This document shows, in pieces, positions 52,483 through 61,215 of a DNA stretch of 64,000 nt. Where the stretch lies: the NCBI GenBank assembly GCA_014706295.1, contig JACSVZ010000011.1, positions 4,280,663-4,344,662 on the forward strand, in the 5' to 3' direction. The DNA comes from Lycocorax pyrrhopterus obiensis. Its lineage: Eukaryota > Chordata > Aves > Passeriformes > Paradisaeidae. The notes under the pieces were generated by a model. It did no database searches and had not been told where the DNA came from. It saw nothing but the letters and a program-made list of their open reading frames with translations. Numbering within the stretch: position 1 is the stretch's first letter; every line of letters starts with the position of its first letter. Both the position numbers and the translations under genes were made by a program.

Positions 52483-55400
52483 AGGACTATGAGGTACTTT
52501 CAGAAATAGAGTTTGGGTGAGAGTAGTTTTGCTTACCAATCTTTGTAAGAAGTGCTGGCCTGCCTGTTCAGGTCTGTGCTTCTCCACAATCTCCCCTTTT
52601 CTCTCTGTAGATGCTTAGGATCCATCCCCAGAAGGAGCAGCTGCATCCTGCCAGGGACCAGCGCTCTGCTCCCCCTGGGCTGCATTCCCAGGGGTGTAAG
52701 GACACCCAATGGCTCCTGAGACCCAGCTTTCAGCAAGCACCACCTACATTCTCCACCTGGGTGGTGTGTCATCGTTCACTTTGACAATCTCATCATGATC
52801 ACAAGAACTGAGAGCAAATCTAACTCCCCCGGTGTCTGAATTTGAACCGTGTCGCACCTGCAGTCACAGATTTAATCTGTGTTTGGCTGGGGTAGGTCTG
52901 AGTGACAGAGATTCACAGTGCTCTCTCACAAGGACAGTGCTGAATGAGGCACCGTGAGCAGGGGTGTGCCACACACTCTGTTGTTTCAAAATGGCAATGT
53001 CTTAATTGCATATTTCATATTTATGACCCTATAAAGAATAATTTTAATCTGACATTAACGTCTGAATAAGATTGCCTGAAAGACAATAGCATCAATGACA
53101 AATACTGATATAAATCAAACCAACTGATTTTCAATTTCTAATTAAAGATGACACTGAAAACTCAAGATAAGAGACATATGGAGACAAACACATTTCTTTG
53201 CAAGAAGAGCCAAAACCATATGGAGAAAAAGTGCAAAGATATCAAGCTAAAATCTGAACTTCTTGCCATCTGAAATGTCTGCAAAGGGAATCCTAAACCG
53301 ATCATCTTCCTATAAAAAGTCATTTACCAGTCTCTTCCACAAGCCAGTGAGTAAGATGTGAGACATCTCAAGCTGTTCAGAACAACTGGGAATTGATTGT
53401 ACGTAACCTATGTTGCAATTGTTTTACCAGTTGAGACCAAGAGACAGATGGCATGAATATATTTAAAGATGGGGACAAAGCTGATGTGACACTGTGCTGG
53501 CTTGCTGAAGTGAACAATGTGAGTCACAGATTTGTTATCAGATGAAAAGGATTTAGTTCAGAAAAAAATGGGTGCCAGTGGTCTCCAGATGCTGGGGAAT
53601 GGGAGAATAGCCGGCTACTCCCAGAATCAGCCCCACCATCTGCAGTTCCAGTAATCAAAACTTTTAACTACTCCCTGTGTGCAAATAAGCCCTGGAATAG
53701 GTACGGCTTTCATCGTGTTACAAAGGGGGTTTCAAATGTGCACACAGGGCCAATAAGGAACAGCCTCGCTACAGGCTGCTGATACAACTGTTATATTCCA
53801 GGCTATTTCACAAGTCAAATATTGGGAATTGCCTTATTAAAGTGTCGGTGAATGAGGGAGAGAAATTTTAAGGGTTTTTAGAGGCTTTAAATGATCTTGT
53901 GCAATACTGCAGTCTTAACTCGCCTGTTTGTAAAGAGCTCATCCAGCCTCAGCGCCTGATTTTTGTTGCACTTTGGCATAAAGCCATTTGCAGTACTGAG
54001 ATTCACTTTTGCTGTGTTTATTGTATCATCAACTACTTGTTTATGTGAGGTGGAAGATGAAGTGGTTAGCTCTACTACTTGTTTGCTGGGCAGGAAACAA
54101 CTCTATCTGTAACCTGATGTCTCTGTTCCTTCCTCTTAATGTTCCCTTCTCTCTAAAGGCCTTTATTTTGTTGCTTTAATGACAGTTTAAGCGCTGCTTT
54201 AAAAATGAGTTAACTTCACATTTAGATTGGTTCCCATAAACCTGATTTTTAAGGGGACCTGATTATCTCCCTCGTTTGTAAGCATAATTTTGCTGCAATA
54301 ACTGAAAATACAAGTTCTGCCAACTCAAAGCCTAAAGACCTGAGGAAATGAGGGCTGGAGCTGAAGGTATGGACTGTGCCAGGGCACCGAGGAAAAGCCA
54401 TGCTTTTATTTAAGTCAAGGTGAAGCTGTTTGTAGGAAGGAAAACACACTCCTCAGAAGACCAGAGATCCTACATTAGCCTTGAACAAATGTTTTCTCTA
54501 AAGAAACTCAACAATTTTCATGACACAATGGCCAGGAACGAAGTTTTTACTCTCTGGCAAGAAAGGCAACTTGTTATTACCACAAAGCTGAGGCAGCTCA
54601 AAAGCAGCAGGCAGAGGAGGAGCACAGCCAGTTGCCTGACATGTGGCTTTCCAGGGTTTCCATAGGAAAAGAGCCAATGCAAATCAATTTTTTCAGTTCC
54701 TCTCCAGTCAGCACTGTGGTTTGAAGGATGGCTTTGACATTGGTATTTGTGGTCCCCACAGGTTTGTCAAGGATCAAAGTGCCTCACTCCAGAGCAGGGT
54801 ATTGGGCTGAACATTAAGGTAACTGAAATTAATGTCCTGCCAGATACAGGAGACCAAATTGGCCCAGCTGCCCTAAATTCTGTGAACATCAAGAGTGGGG
54901 AGAGGTCAGTCAGTGCAATATCTGCTATGTAGGCTTTTGAATAAACCCTAAACACGTTTTTTGTGCACCCATAGAATACTTTCTCAGTAGCCCAGCGTGA
55001 ACCAAGCTTTGTTAATAATGGATTCAAAATGGAATCCTTGCTGAGTTTCCTCTTGTCTGTCCCCTGTGCCATAGGCAGGTTTTGGCCAAAGGGAAGAAAC
55101 CATCTTGAACTGGAACATCTGATCAAACACATATTTAGCATTAGACTGTGTCAGCAGAGAAATATCTCAGCTCTACAACGACGACCCAGGTCCTGTGTTT
55201 GCTCACATTCCACTTTATTAATGACATGCTGCGGGAAATTTTTAGGAAACAACTACAGTATTTTTCTTTCCCATCTTAAGCATTGTTTCGTGTTGCAAAA
55301 AATAAGCCAAGTCCCACCACTTCCTGAAGTTTTGATGTTGTGTTTGTAAACATAAAATGACAGTAGTGGCAAAAAAAATAGCCCCATTACCACAACTAAT

Positions 55401-55540
55401 TGCTTATGGGTATCAACAGTGAGCACTCTTAAACAAGCACTCCAGAAGAGCTCAGGGCGATGTTAGATGAGAGAATGAAGAAGAAAAACTGGAGTAGAAG
55501 GTGTCCATTGCTTTTATAATGTGCTAGGAAAGAGGTTCTA

Positions 55541-55546
55541 TTTATT
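55541..55546 (-). terminator. Candidate polyadenylation signal AATAAA
   Basis: AATAAA occurs on the minus strand 130 bases downstream of the TGA that ends the candidate last exon at 55677-55917. The spacing suits a short 3' UTR. AATAAA is frequent by chance in AT-rich DNA, so it supports the exon only weakly. Confidence 0.25.
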
Positions 55547-55676
55547 GCTCAGGCAGTTAGGCAGACTGGCTTCACTTCTCTTGAAAGATGACAAGTTCAT
55601 AGCCCGAGGTAGAAAGTCTGCATCATAGCCTTCTGTTTTGTCTTACCAGAATAGTCTTAATGACCTGGCATCCAGA

Positions 55677-55917
55677 TCACACACATCCAACTCTCTCTTT
55701 ACTCCTTCTAGTTCTCAGCAGTTCCAGGGTCAGCGTTATATAATCTGATGGGTGAATAAGCATCTGTGAAGGAGTTTGATATGTGTCATCCTCGGTGTGG
55801 CTGGAATCAATCTCTGCCAAGTCTTCCTGGGACACTACAGTAGAATAATTCGGTAAATCTAAGTCACACCTGTGGCTAACAACTTTCAAAGTTGAAAGGC
55901 ACCCTGCTTTTTGTTTT
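55677..55917 (-). CDS. Candidate terminal exon: receptor-like cytoplasmic tail with ITIM-like motif
   Basis: On the minus strand a pyrimidine-rich tract (55950-55930) leads to a 'tttcag' splice-acceptor-like site ending at 55918. The frame then runs 79 codons to a TGA at 55677-55679. The first base completes a codon, so a phase-2 junction is implied. The product starts basic (KQK), turns acidic and serine/threonine-rich (EDLAEIDSSHTEDD), and has three tyrosine motifs: Y24-S-T-V, Y46-Q-T-P and S57-D-Y-I-T-L. The last fits the ITIM consensus (S/I/V/L-x-Y-x-x-I/V/L), and YITL also fits a YxxPhi sorting motif. Such composition suits the cytoplasmic end of a single-pass receptor. An 80-codon stop-free stretch is not rare in 64 kb, no family is recognised, and the upstream partner exon is uncertain. 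Alternative: a chance frame. Confidence 0.3.
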
Positions 55918-57921
55918 CTGAAAACCTTGGGATGGCAGGGGAGGGAGAAGTGATTGCCCTGGATGTGATAATGGCAATAATTTGACGGTGTCAGGTGTTA
56001 CTTCTAAGCTGACAGATCTCTAGAAACACTGAGGTTAAGGCTTTGAAGGTGGTTCCATGAGAAAAAAAGGTACTTCAGTGATCTAGGGGTTTTTTTTTCT
56101 TTACAAGATGAAATCCTGATGAAGTCCCAGATGAAGGCACATCATCGTGTTAATGTAATTACAGAGAAATAAGGACATGCAAGGGATTGTGTCAGAAGTA
56201 TTAGAAATCACTCTGAAAGAGTGAGAACAGGAGAGGTTAGCATTTCCTTGTGCTAGTCAACATTAAAACTCGACAGAATCAGAAGAAAGTGACACTATTT
56301 AGCACGCCAAGCAGTGTTATATCTCCACAGACATATCACTGCCAGATAAATCAGCAAAGCCAGGAGAAATGGGTAAAAAAATATCAGCTCTCCAGAATTT
56401 TTTAAAACTGGTCAAATTCTGTGCTTTTAAATTCTGTGTCATGAATAGGAATAGAGTTCATAGTGTTCCCACTGTTTTTTTCTAACCTGTGTTTTGCAAT
56501 CAGCCTCATTATTCTTGTTGTACAAATGAATTGACATTTATTATCTTTCAAGGGTTTCTTTTTTTTCCCCCTGATTGCAACTGATTTACGGAAAGGTCCT
56601 TGGAATATCAGACCAGAAAGGAAGCTGGTTAAGTGCTGTCGTTACCAAGAGCATAAAACAGAGACATCAGCAGAGTCCAGTGCAAAAAGGCCACAGATCT
56701 TTTTGTCAGTGAGAGTTCAAGGGAGCTTGTAGCCATGTATTTAACTTCTGCAGATCTGTATGTCTTAAGCACAGGCTTACTTAGGTGCCTGACATTTTGC
56801 TTGTGCCTATCACAGCATCCAAGAGTGCTGGAGAAATACACACTCAGACAAGAATTAAAAAGAATATACATATATCAGAAGTTAAAGCCTTATGTAAATA
56901 GGCAAAGAAAAGGCCTTACATGTTGAGAAACATGCAGATCATAGGATGAAGAGACAGAGACTTTGCTAAATATATCTGGATTCAGCAGGAACCCATCTGA
57001 TGTGAAATATTCCTTCCAGTTTAATATGAGATAAGGGTAGAATTGGGAATTTGCTTTGCCGAAGACAAAAGTCCTGCAAACTAAATGAAACTGGGAAGTT
57101 TGCTGAGAGGTTCTGACAGTGTAGTCAATCAGTTTGTAATGGGAGAATACTGGGAGATCCTGGAGGGCTGTGGATAGAAATTGCAGCAGTCTGGGTTTGA
57201 ACCGGGGAGTGAAACTCTGAAGAGCTGCCAGCTAAAAGAAATGAAAAGAAAAGGACAACCGGTTTTGTTGGAGCCTTTCATTAAAATATTGGCAGCTGCT
57301 GATGCATAACAAAAGCTCTGCTTGTGCTATGAGATATTAGAGTGGAAAACCAAGGAGGCAAATGTTCTCTTCAATTGCAGTGCAGGAGCAAATGGCTCCC
57401 AGCCAGCACAGAACACCTTAGAAAGGAAAAATTTCAACAATGTTCTCATCAAGTATTCTAATCTTTCTCCATTCTGTTAAGGAGCAGTAATTCTCCCTCA
57501 TTAACTGTTTCTAGATTACTGGTGGAGGGGAGGTCATCTTTTAAAATTCCCTCTTTAGTTTTTATTCTAAAATTGTTGTGTAGCTCCAGATAAACCTTGT
57601 AGGAAGCTCCCCTGTTATAAAGATAACATCCCGTATTAAATTGGTCATGACTGGAGAGGCAAAACAGAGTGGGCTTGACACCTGCAGCAGGAATTCAGAC
57701 TCTTTATTCTACTTGAAATACAGGGAAATGTTAATTTTATTTAATGACCTTTACTGTCCTTAGTATTTGCAGATGTCTTCTAGGTGTAATCTTAATGTTG
57801 TTAGTCTTGCAGTGTATGGCTTAGGGAATTAATAATGAAGTTTTATATCCTGAAATGCCTGGTACACATGAATCAGAATTTTATCCCCATGTGATTATTC
57901 ATCAGGAAGTAACACAAGATT
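55918..57921. other. Sequence flanking the candidate exon
   Basis: No gene is established. On the minus strand a hydrophobic segment lies at 56295-56387 and an exon-like frame at about 57506-57681; both are described in findings at low confidence. The remainder shows no recognised repeat. The frame at 56629-56871 (minus) is featureless. Confidence 0.35.
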
Positions 57922-58021
57922 AAAATAAAATAAAATAAAATAAAATAAAATAAAATAAAATAAAATAAAATAAAATAAAATAAAATAAAATAAAATAAAA
58001 CAAAATAAAATAAAATAAAAT
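57922..58021. repeat. (AAAAT)n pentanucleotide microsatellite
   Basis: About 20 consecutive TAAAA units run over about 100 bases, with a single interruption (AAAAC) near 58000. The near-perfect register implies recent slippage and likely length polymorphism. Confidence 0.98.
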
Positions 58022-58259
58022 CTAACTTGTTTTTTTCAAGATGAAAAATGATTCTTTTGATGAAATTATAAGAAAATATAACATACAGAGAGGTTTTTTT
58101 TTTATTTCAGACATTACAAATTCTTACGTTATGTCTTTCTGAGACCATTTCCTTGGTAAATTACTTTTCTCCAGGCCCCGACCAGAAGGAAACAGGATGT
58201 GAAAGCCTGCTCATGCAGATTCTCTGCTCACTTTGCTTAGGTCTGCAGATCACCGGGAT

Positions 58260-59510
58260 AGCTGATGTTTCGAGCAGACAGGGCCCTGCTCGGTGCCAGC
58301 AGCCCGAATTTCCACTCGCTCTCCCCGGTGCCGCAGCTCGGCGGGGCTGGCAGCGCGGGTTCTGCCGGGCAGCGCCGGTGCCAGCACCGCCCGGGGCAGC
58401 GGCGGGGCGAGAGGGGAATGCCCGCAGAGAGGCCCGGGGTGCAGGGCAGGAGGAGCGGGAAATGCCCGCAGAGAGGCTCGGGGTGCAGGGCAGAGTCAGG
58501 GTGGAGGAGAGCAGGGAATGCCGGCAGAGAGGCTCGGGGTGCAGGGCAGGGCGAGCGGAGAATGCCCCCAGAGAGGCTCGGGGGTGCAGGGCAGGGGGAG
58601 CGGGGAATGCCCGCAGAGAGGCTCGGGGTGCAAGGCACGGGGAGCGGGAAATGCCCGCAGAGAGGCTCGGGGTGCAGGGCAGGGGGAGCGGGGAATGCCC
58701 GCAGAGAGGCCCGGGGTGCAAGGCACGGGGAGCGGGCAATGCCCGCAGAGAGGCTCCGGGGTGCAGGGCAGTAGGAGCGGGCAATGCCCGCAGAGAGGCT
58801 CGGGGTGCAGGGCAGTAGGAGCGGGAATGCCCGCAGAGAGGCTCGGGGTGCAGGGCACGGGGAGCGGGAAATGCCCGCAGAGAGGCTCGGGGGTGCAGGG
58901 CAGGGGGAGCGGGAAATGCCCGCAGAGAGGCTCCGGGGTGCAGGGCAGGGGGAGCGGGAAATGCCCGCAGAGAGGCTCGGGGGTGCAGGGCACGGGGAGC
59001 GGGGAATGCCCGCAGAGAGGCCCGGGGTGCAGGGCAGTAGGAGCGGGGAATGCCCGCAGAGAGGCCTCGGGGTGCAGGGCACGGGGAGCGGGAAATGCCC
59101 GCAGAGAGGCTCGGGGTGCAGGGCAGAGTCAGGGTGGAGGGGAGAGGGCAGCTGGAAGGCTCTGCCCGGGGGAGCGGGGCTGCGAGGGCTCTCACTGCCC
59201 GCCCGCCCCCCCGCAGCTCCTGTCTCTGTGCTCTGCCCTTGCTGGGATTTGGAGGAGGCAGCCCTGCCTCGGAGCGCTCTGCGTTTGAAGGGCTTCCTCG
59301 GCTTTTTGGAAAGGAGAAGCGCCGGGCTGGGGAGAGCGCTAAAGTGGGGCTTGCTGCGGCTGCTGCTGCCAGGCTGGAGCAGCGAGGGGCGGCTGCCGAG
59401 GCTGGCAGGGAACGTGCCCTGTGCCCAACCCTGAGCCTGGCAAGGCAGCATCTGCCAGAGCCGAGCCGCTCCCGGAGCGTCGCTGCTGGGGCGGTCACGA
59501 CACACACGGA
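58260..59510. other. GC-rich, CpG-rich block containing a minisatellite
   Basis: GC content and CpG density jump sharply near 58260 and fall near 59510. The block consists of a unique GC-rich left flank (58260-58416), the 44-45-bp array (58417-59146) and a unique GC-rich right flank (59147-59510). The right flank contains a C7 run near 59206 followed by a 'gcag' acceptor-like site. It may act as a CpG island or promoter. The long frames through it (459 and 431 codons on minus, 331 on plus) coexist in several registers on both strands, so they reflect lack of stop codons and not coding. Confidence 0.7.
58417..59146. repeat. 16-copy, 44-45-bp G-rich minisatellite (VNTR-like)
   Basis: Units begin with 'aatgcccgcagagaggctcg' at 58417, 58461, 58517, 58561, 58606, 58650, 58694, 58738, 58783, 58826, 58870, 58915, 58960, 59005, 59049 and 59094. 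Most are 43-45 bases; the second is 56. The second half of each unit follows 'gggtgcagggcaggggg' plus 'agcggg', which on the plus strand contains four G3+ runs, a G-quadruplex motif, in most copies. Units fall into spacer types: CAGGGGGAGC (units 4, 6, 11, 12), CACGGGGAGC (5, 7, 10, 13, 15) and CAGTAGGAGC (8, 9, 14). Units 2 and 16 share a distinct 'cagagtcagggtggag' end. Low divergence implies recent expansion. Confidence 0.96.
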
Positions 59511-59513
59511 CAG
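59509..59513. repeat. Left target-site duplication candidate of the LTR
   Basis: GACAG directly abuts the left end (TG) of the LTR-like element and pairs with GACAA at its right end, with one mismatch. Five-base duplications are usual for class III (ERVL-type) retroviral integrations. Confidence 0.4.
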
Positions 59514-59539
59514 TGCCTCTTTCAAGGGCCAAAAAGCCA

Positions 59540-59545
59540 TTTATT
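59540..59545 (-). terminator. LTR polyadenylation signal AATAAA
   Basis: AATAAA lies on the minus strand, 14 bases downstream of the TATA box of the LTR-like element. Close TATA/AATAAA spacing is seen in several retroviral LTR families. Confidence 0.5.
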
Positions 59546-59559
59546 AAACAAATCAGCCT

Positions 59560-59567
59560 CTTTTATA
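59560..59567 (-). promoter_or_regulatory. LTR TATA box
   Basis: TATAAAAG lies on the minus strand with CCAAT boxes about 20 and 95 bases upstream. If active, transcription would run leftward into the CpG-rich minisatellite. Confidence 0.5.
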
Positions 59568-59925
59568 CACCTTTTGTATGTTATCATTGGTGTTACAGAT
59601 TCACTGGCTGCTAAACTACTACAATAGACTCCTTGGCCATTATTAACTACAACATACTACCATTGGCTACCTATGGCATAAACATTCAGGCATTCAGAAA
59701 AATAACAGGTGTGGATATGTTGCTGTTTTTCTCCTTCTATTGTTTAACTTTCGTGCTTCTGTTGATACTACATTCTCATGGGTAAAAATTAATTGTTTTT
59801 CTTCTCACGGACTCTTCTCACAGTCCTTCTCTAGCCACAGTAACAGGCCTGAGCCATAATTTTACAAAGGCAATTAGGCCTTCATTTTAGAAGGTTTTAC
59901 TTAAGTGCCACACCAGAGTGCAACA

Positions 59926-60147
59926 GACAACAGCACAGGGGACAGGCTGCCGCTTCTCCCAGTCTGCCTCACCTGCACCCTAGGCAGGGCTGGCGTTCTG
60001 AGCCAGGATTGACAGGAGCTGCCAAGGGGCTCCAGCCCCGGACATCGGCTCTTGTTTTTCTTCAGCCTCACCAAAGCATGCTGGGCGGCAAGTTCAGCTC
60101 GTTCTGTTTAATGTCAGGTCATCCCTGTTTTCATTTTAGTTTTCAGT
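59926..60147. other. Unique moderately GC-rich DNA
   Basis: It begins with GACAA, the right target-site-duplication candidate. No gene or recognised repeat is seen. Confidence 0.4.
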
Positions 60148-60204
60148 TAAAAAATAAAAAAAATTAAAATTAAAAAAAAAAATTAAAAGAAGAAGAAGAA
60201 GAAG
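60148..60204. repeat. A-rich tract followed by (GAA)n
   Basis: A run of AAAAT/AAATT units passes into about five GAA units at 60188-60204. It is simple sequence. Confidence 0.9.
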
Positions 60205-60829
60205 TGAAAGTGGGATATAGAATTTACAGAAAAATACCAGTTACATTGTTCACCAGATATTACTAAAACATCAGCTAAGTTACTGAAGTGATGATATTTT
60301 AATGTCATCTGCAGCATCTACTTTGACATACGATGTCAGGAAGCATCCTATAAATGATTCACAATTCCTTTTCCTTTTCTCCAGAAATCAAACAGTCCAT
60401 TCCACAGGTTGCTGATCCTGAATGAATATTCTAATTCCTGATAACAAACATTTCATCCAAGTGGTTTCCATTCAACACTCCTGACAGATTTCCTCATGAG
60501 ACACCTTCATGGAAACTAAGCTGTCAAAGCATAAGAGGAAAGGTCCTCTAATGCATTAAAAACTGGTTAAAAGATAAGAAATAAAGGGTAGGAATACATG
60601 GACTGCTTTTCTATTGAAGTGAAACACTCCAAGGCTTTCAGCTGGGATTTGTACTAATCAGCACATTGTCAGAGATCCTGGAGGTTCATGTGTAGTGGCA
60701 ATAAAAAAAATTATCAGGATAGTCAAACTGAAAACTGAAAAGCTTAGACCTTAAATTCACAGAACTAATAAAGTAGCAGATAAAATTTGGTACTGAGAAG
60801 TCCAAAGTAATGCTCAGGGCGGAATATTA
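60205..60829. other. Non-coding DNA, no gene seen
   Basis: AT-rich sequence. It may include further decayed 5' parts of the CR1 that follows, but I cannot align it confidently. Confidence 0.4.
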
Positions 60830-61215
60830 AAACAGGAGAAAGGCAACAAGAATGCTCAAAATAGGAGGAAAGATCACAGATTTGGAGTCTTTGGCTTAGA
60901 AAATAAATGAAAGGGGGGCACGTGATGGAAGCAGATGACATCATAAACAATATAAAGGAAAAGCATCAGGAATTATTACTTTACTGCTTTTCAAGATGGG
61001 TGTGCAGGAACATGACCAGCAATCTTACTGGTGAGTACATTCAGCAGAAAGAAGAGGGAGTTCTTTTTCACAAACTGTAAAATTAATTTGTGAAACTCAT
61101 CGCTACAAGATTTTTAGAAAATAAAATTAAACATGGGTTCAAAATGTGATTAAACTCTTTAAGGAGAAGCATTTTAGTGGCTGCTAAAAGCAAGTCTGTT
61201 CAAATCTTTTGTCAG
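60830..61215 (+). mobile_element. Ancient CR1 LINE 3' region, sense strand
   Basis: The order 'ggaggaaagatcacagattt', 'agtctttggcttagaaaata', 'aaaggggggcacgtgatgga', 'agggagttctttttcacaaa', 'aattaatttgtgaaactcat', 'tgggttcaaaatgtgattaa' parallels the old amniote (turtle-like) CR1 3' region that on the sense strand reads gagactgaggaacttggg ... gtctagaaaagagaagactgagg ... ttcacacaatgcataattaac. It belongs to the same broad family as the antisense copy at 18.4-19.3 kb and covers an overlapping part. Heavy divergence indicates an old insertion. Confidence 0.65.

Larger units (their letters stand above)
46989..55540. other. Non-coding DNA, mostly unique
   Basis: No gene is recognised. The section includes a pyrimidine-rich (TCTG/TCTC)n tract at 47971-48021, a T-rich run at 49197-49220, an (ATT)n run at 51376-51391 and an A-rich run at 52454-52482. 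A direct duplication of 'gggcactggct' lies at 49922-49946. The segments 53000-53330 and 53800-54060 have the even, repeat-free, AT-rich texture of conserved non-coding elements (see findings). Confidence 0.4.
59514..59925 (-). mobile_element. Probable solo LTR of an endogenous retrovirus
   Basis: The 412-base segment begins TG and ends CA on the plus strand (and so also TG...CA on the minus strand). On the minus strand it shows an LTR-like order: a long AT-rich U3-like part; CCAAT boxes at 59662-59666 and 59586-59590; a TATAAAAG box at 59560-59567; then an AATAAA signal at 59540-59545; then a short end. It is flanked by near-identical five-base sequences. No polypurine tract lies upstream and no clear primer-binding site lies downstream, and no gag, pol or env frame is present, so a solo LTR formed by recombination is the best reading. 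The promoter points left into the GC-rich minisatellite block. Family assignment is not possible from memory; ERVL-like is a guess. Confidence 0.55.

Noticed and set aside
59206..59225. C7 run followed by 'gcag', a good-looking splice acceptor on the plus strand.
   Set aside because: No coding-like exon or known gene follows; GC-rich composition makes such sites likely by chance.
58161..59540. A 459-codon minus-strand frame (and 431-, 331-, 221- and 216-codon frames on both strands) of proline/leucine or glycine/arginine-rich repeats.
   Set aside because: It lies across the 44-45-bp array. Because 44 is not a multiple of 3, the reading frame drifts between units, and several frames on both strands are open at once. 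Openness comes from GC-rich repeats lacking stop codons, not from coding constraint.
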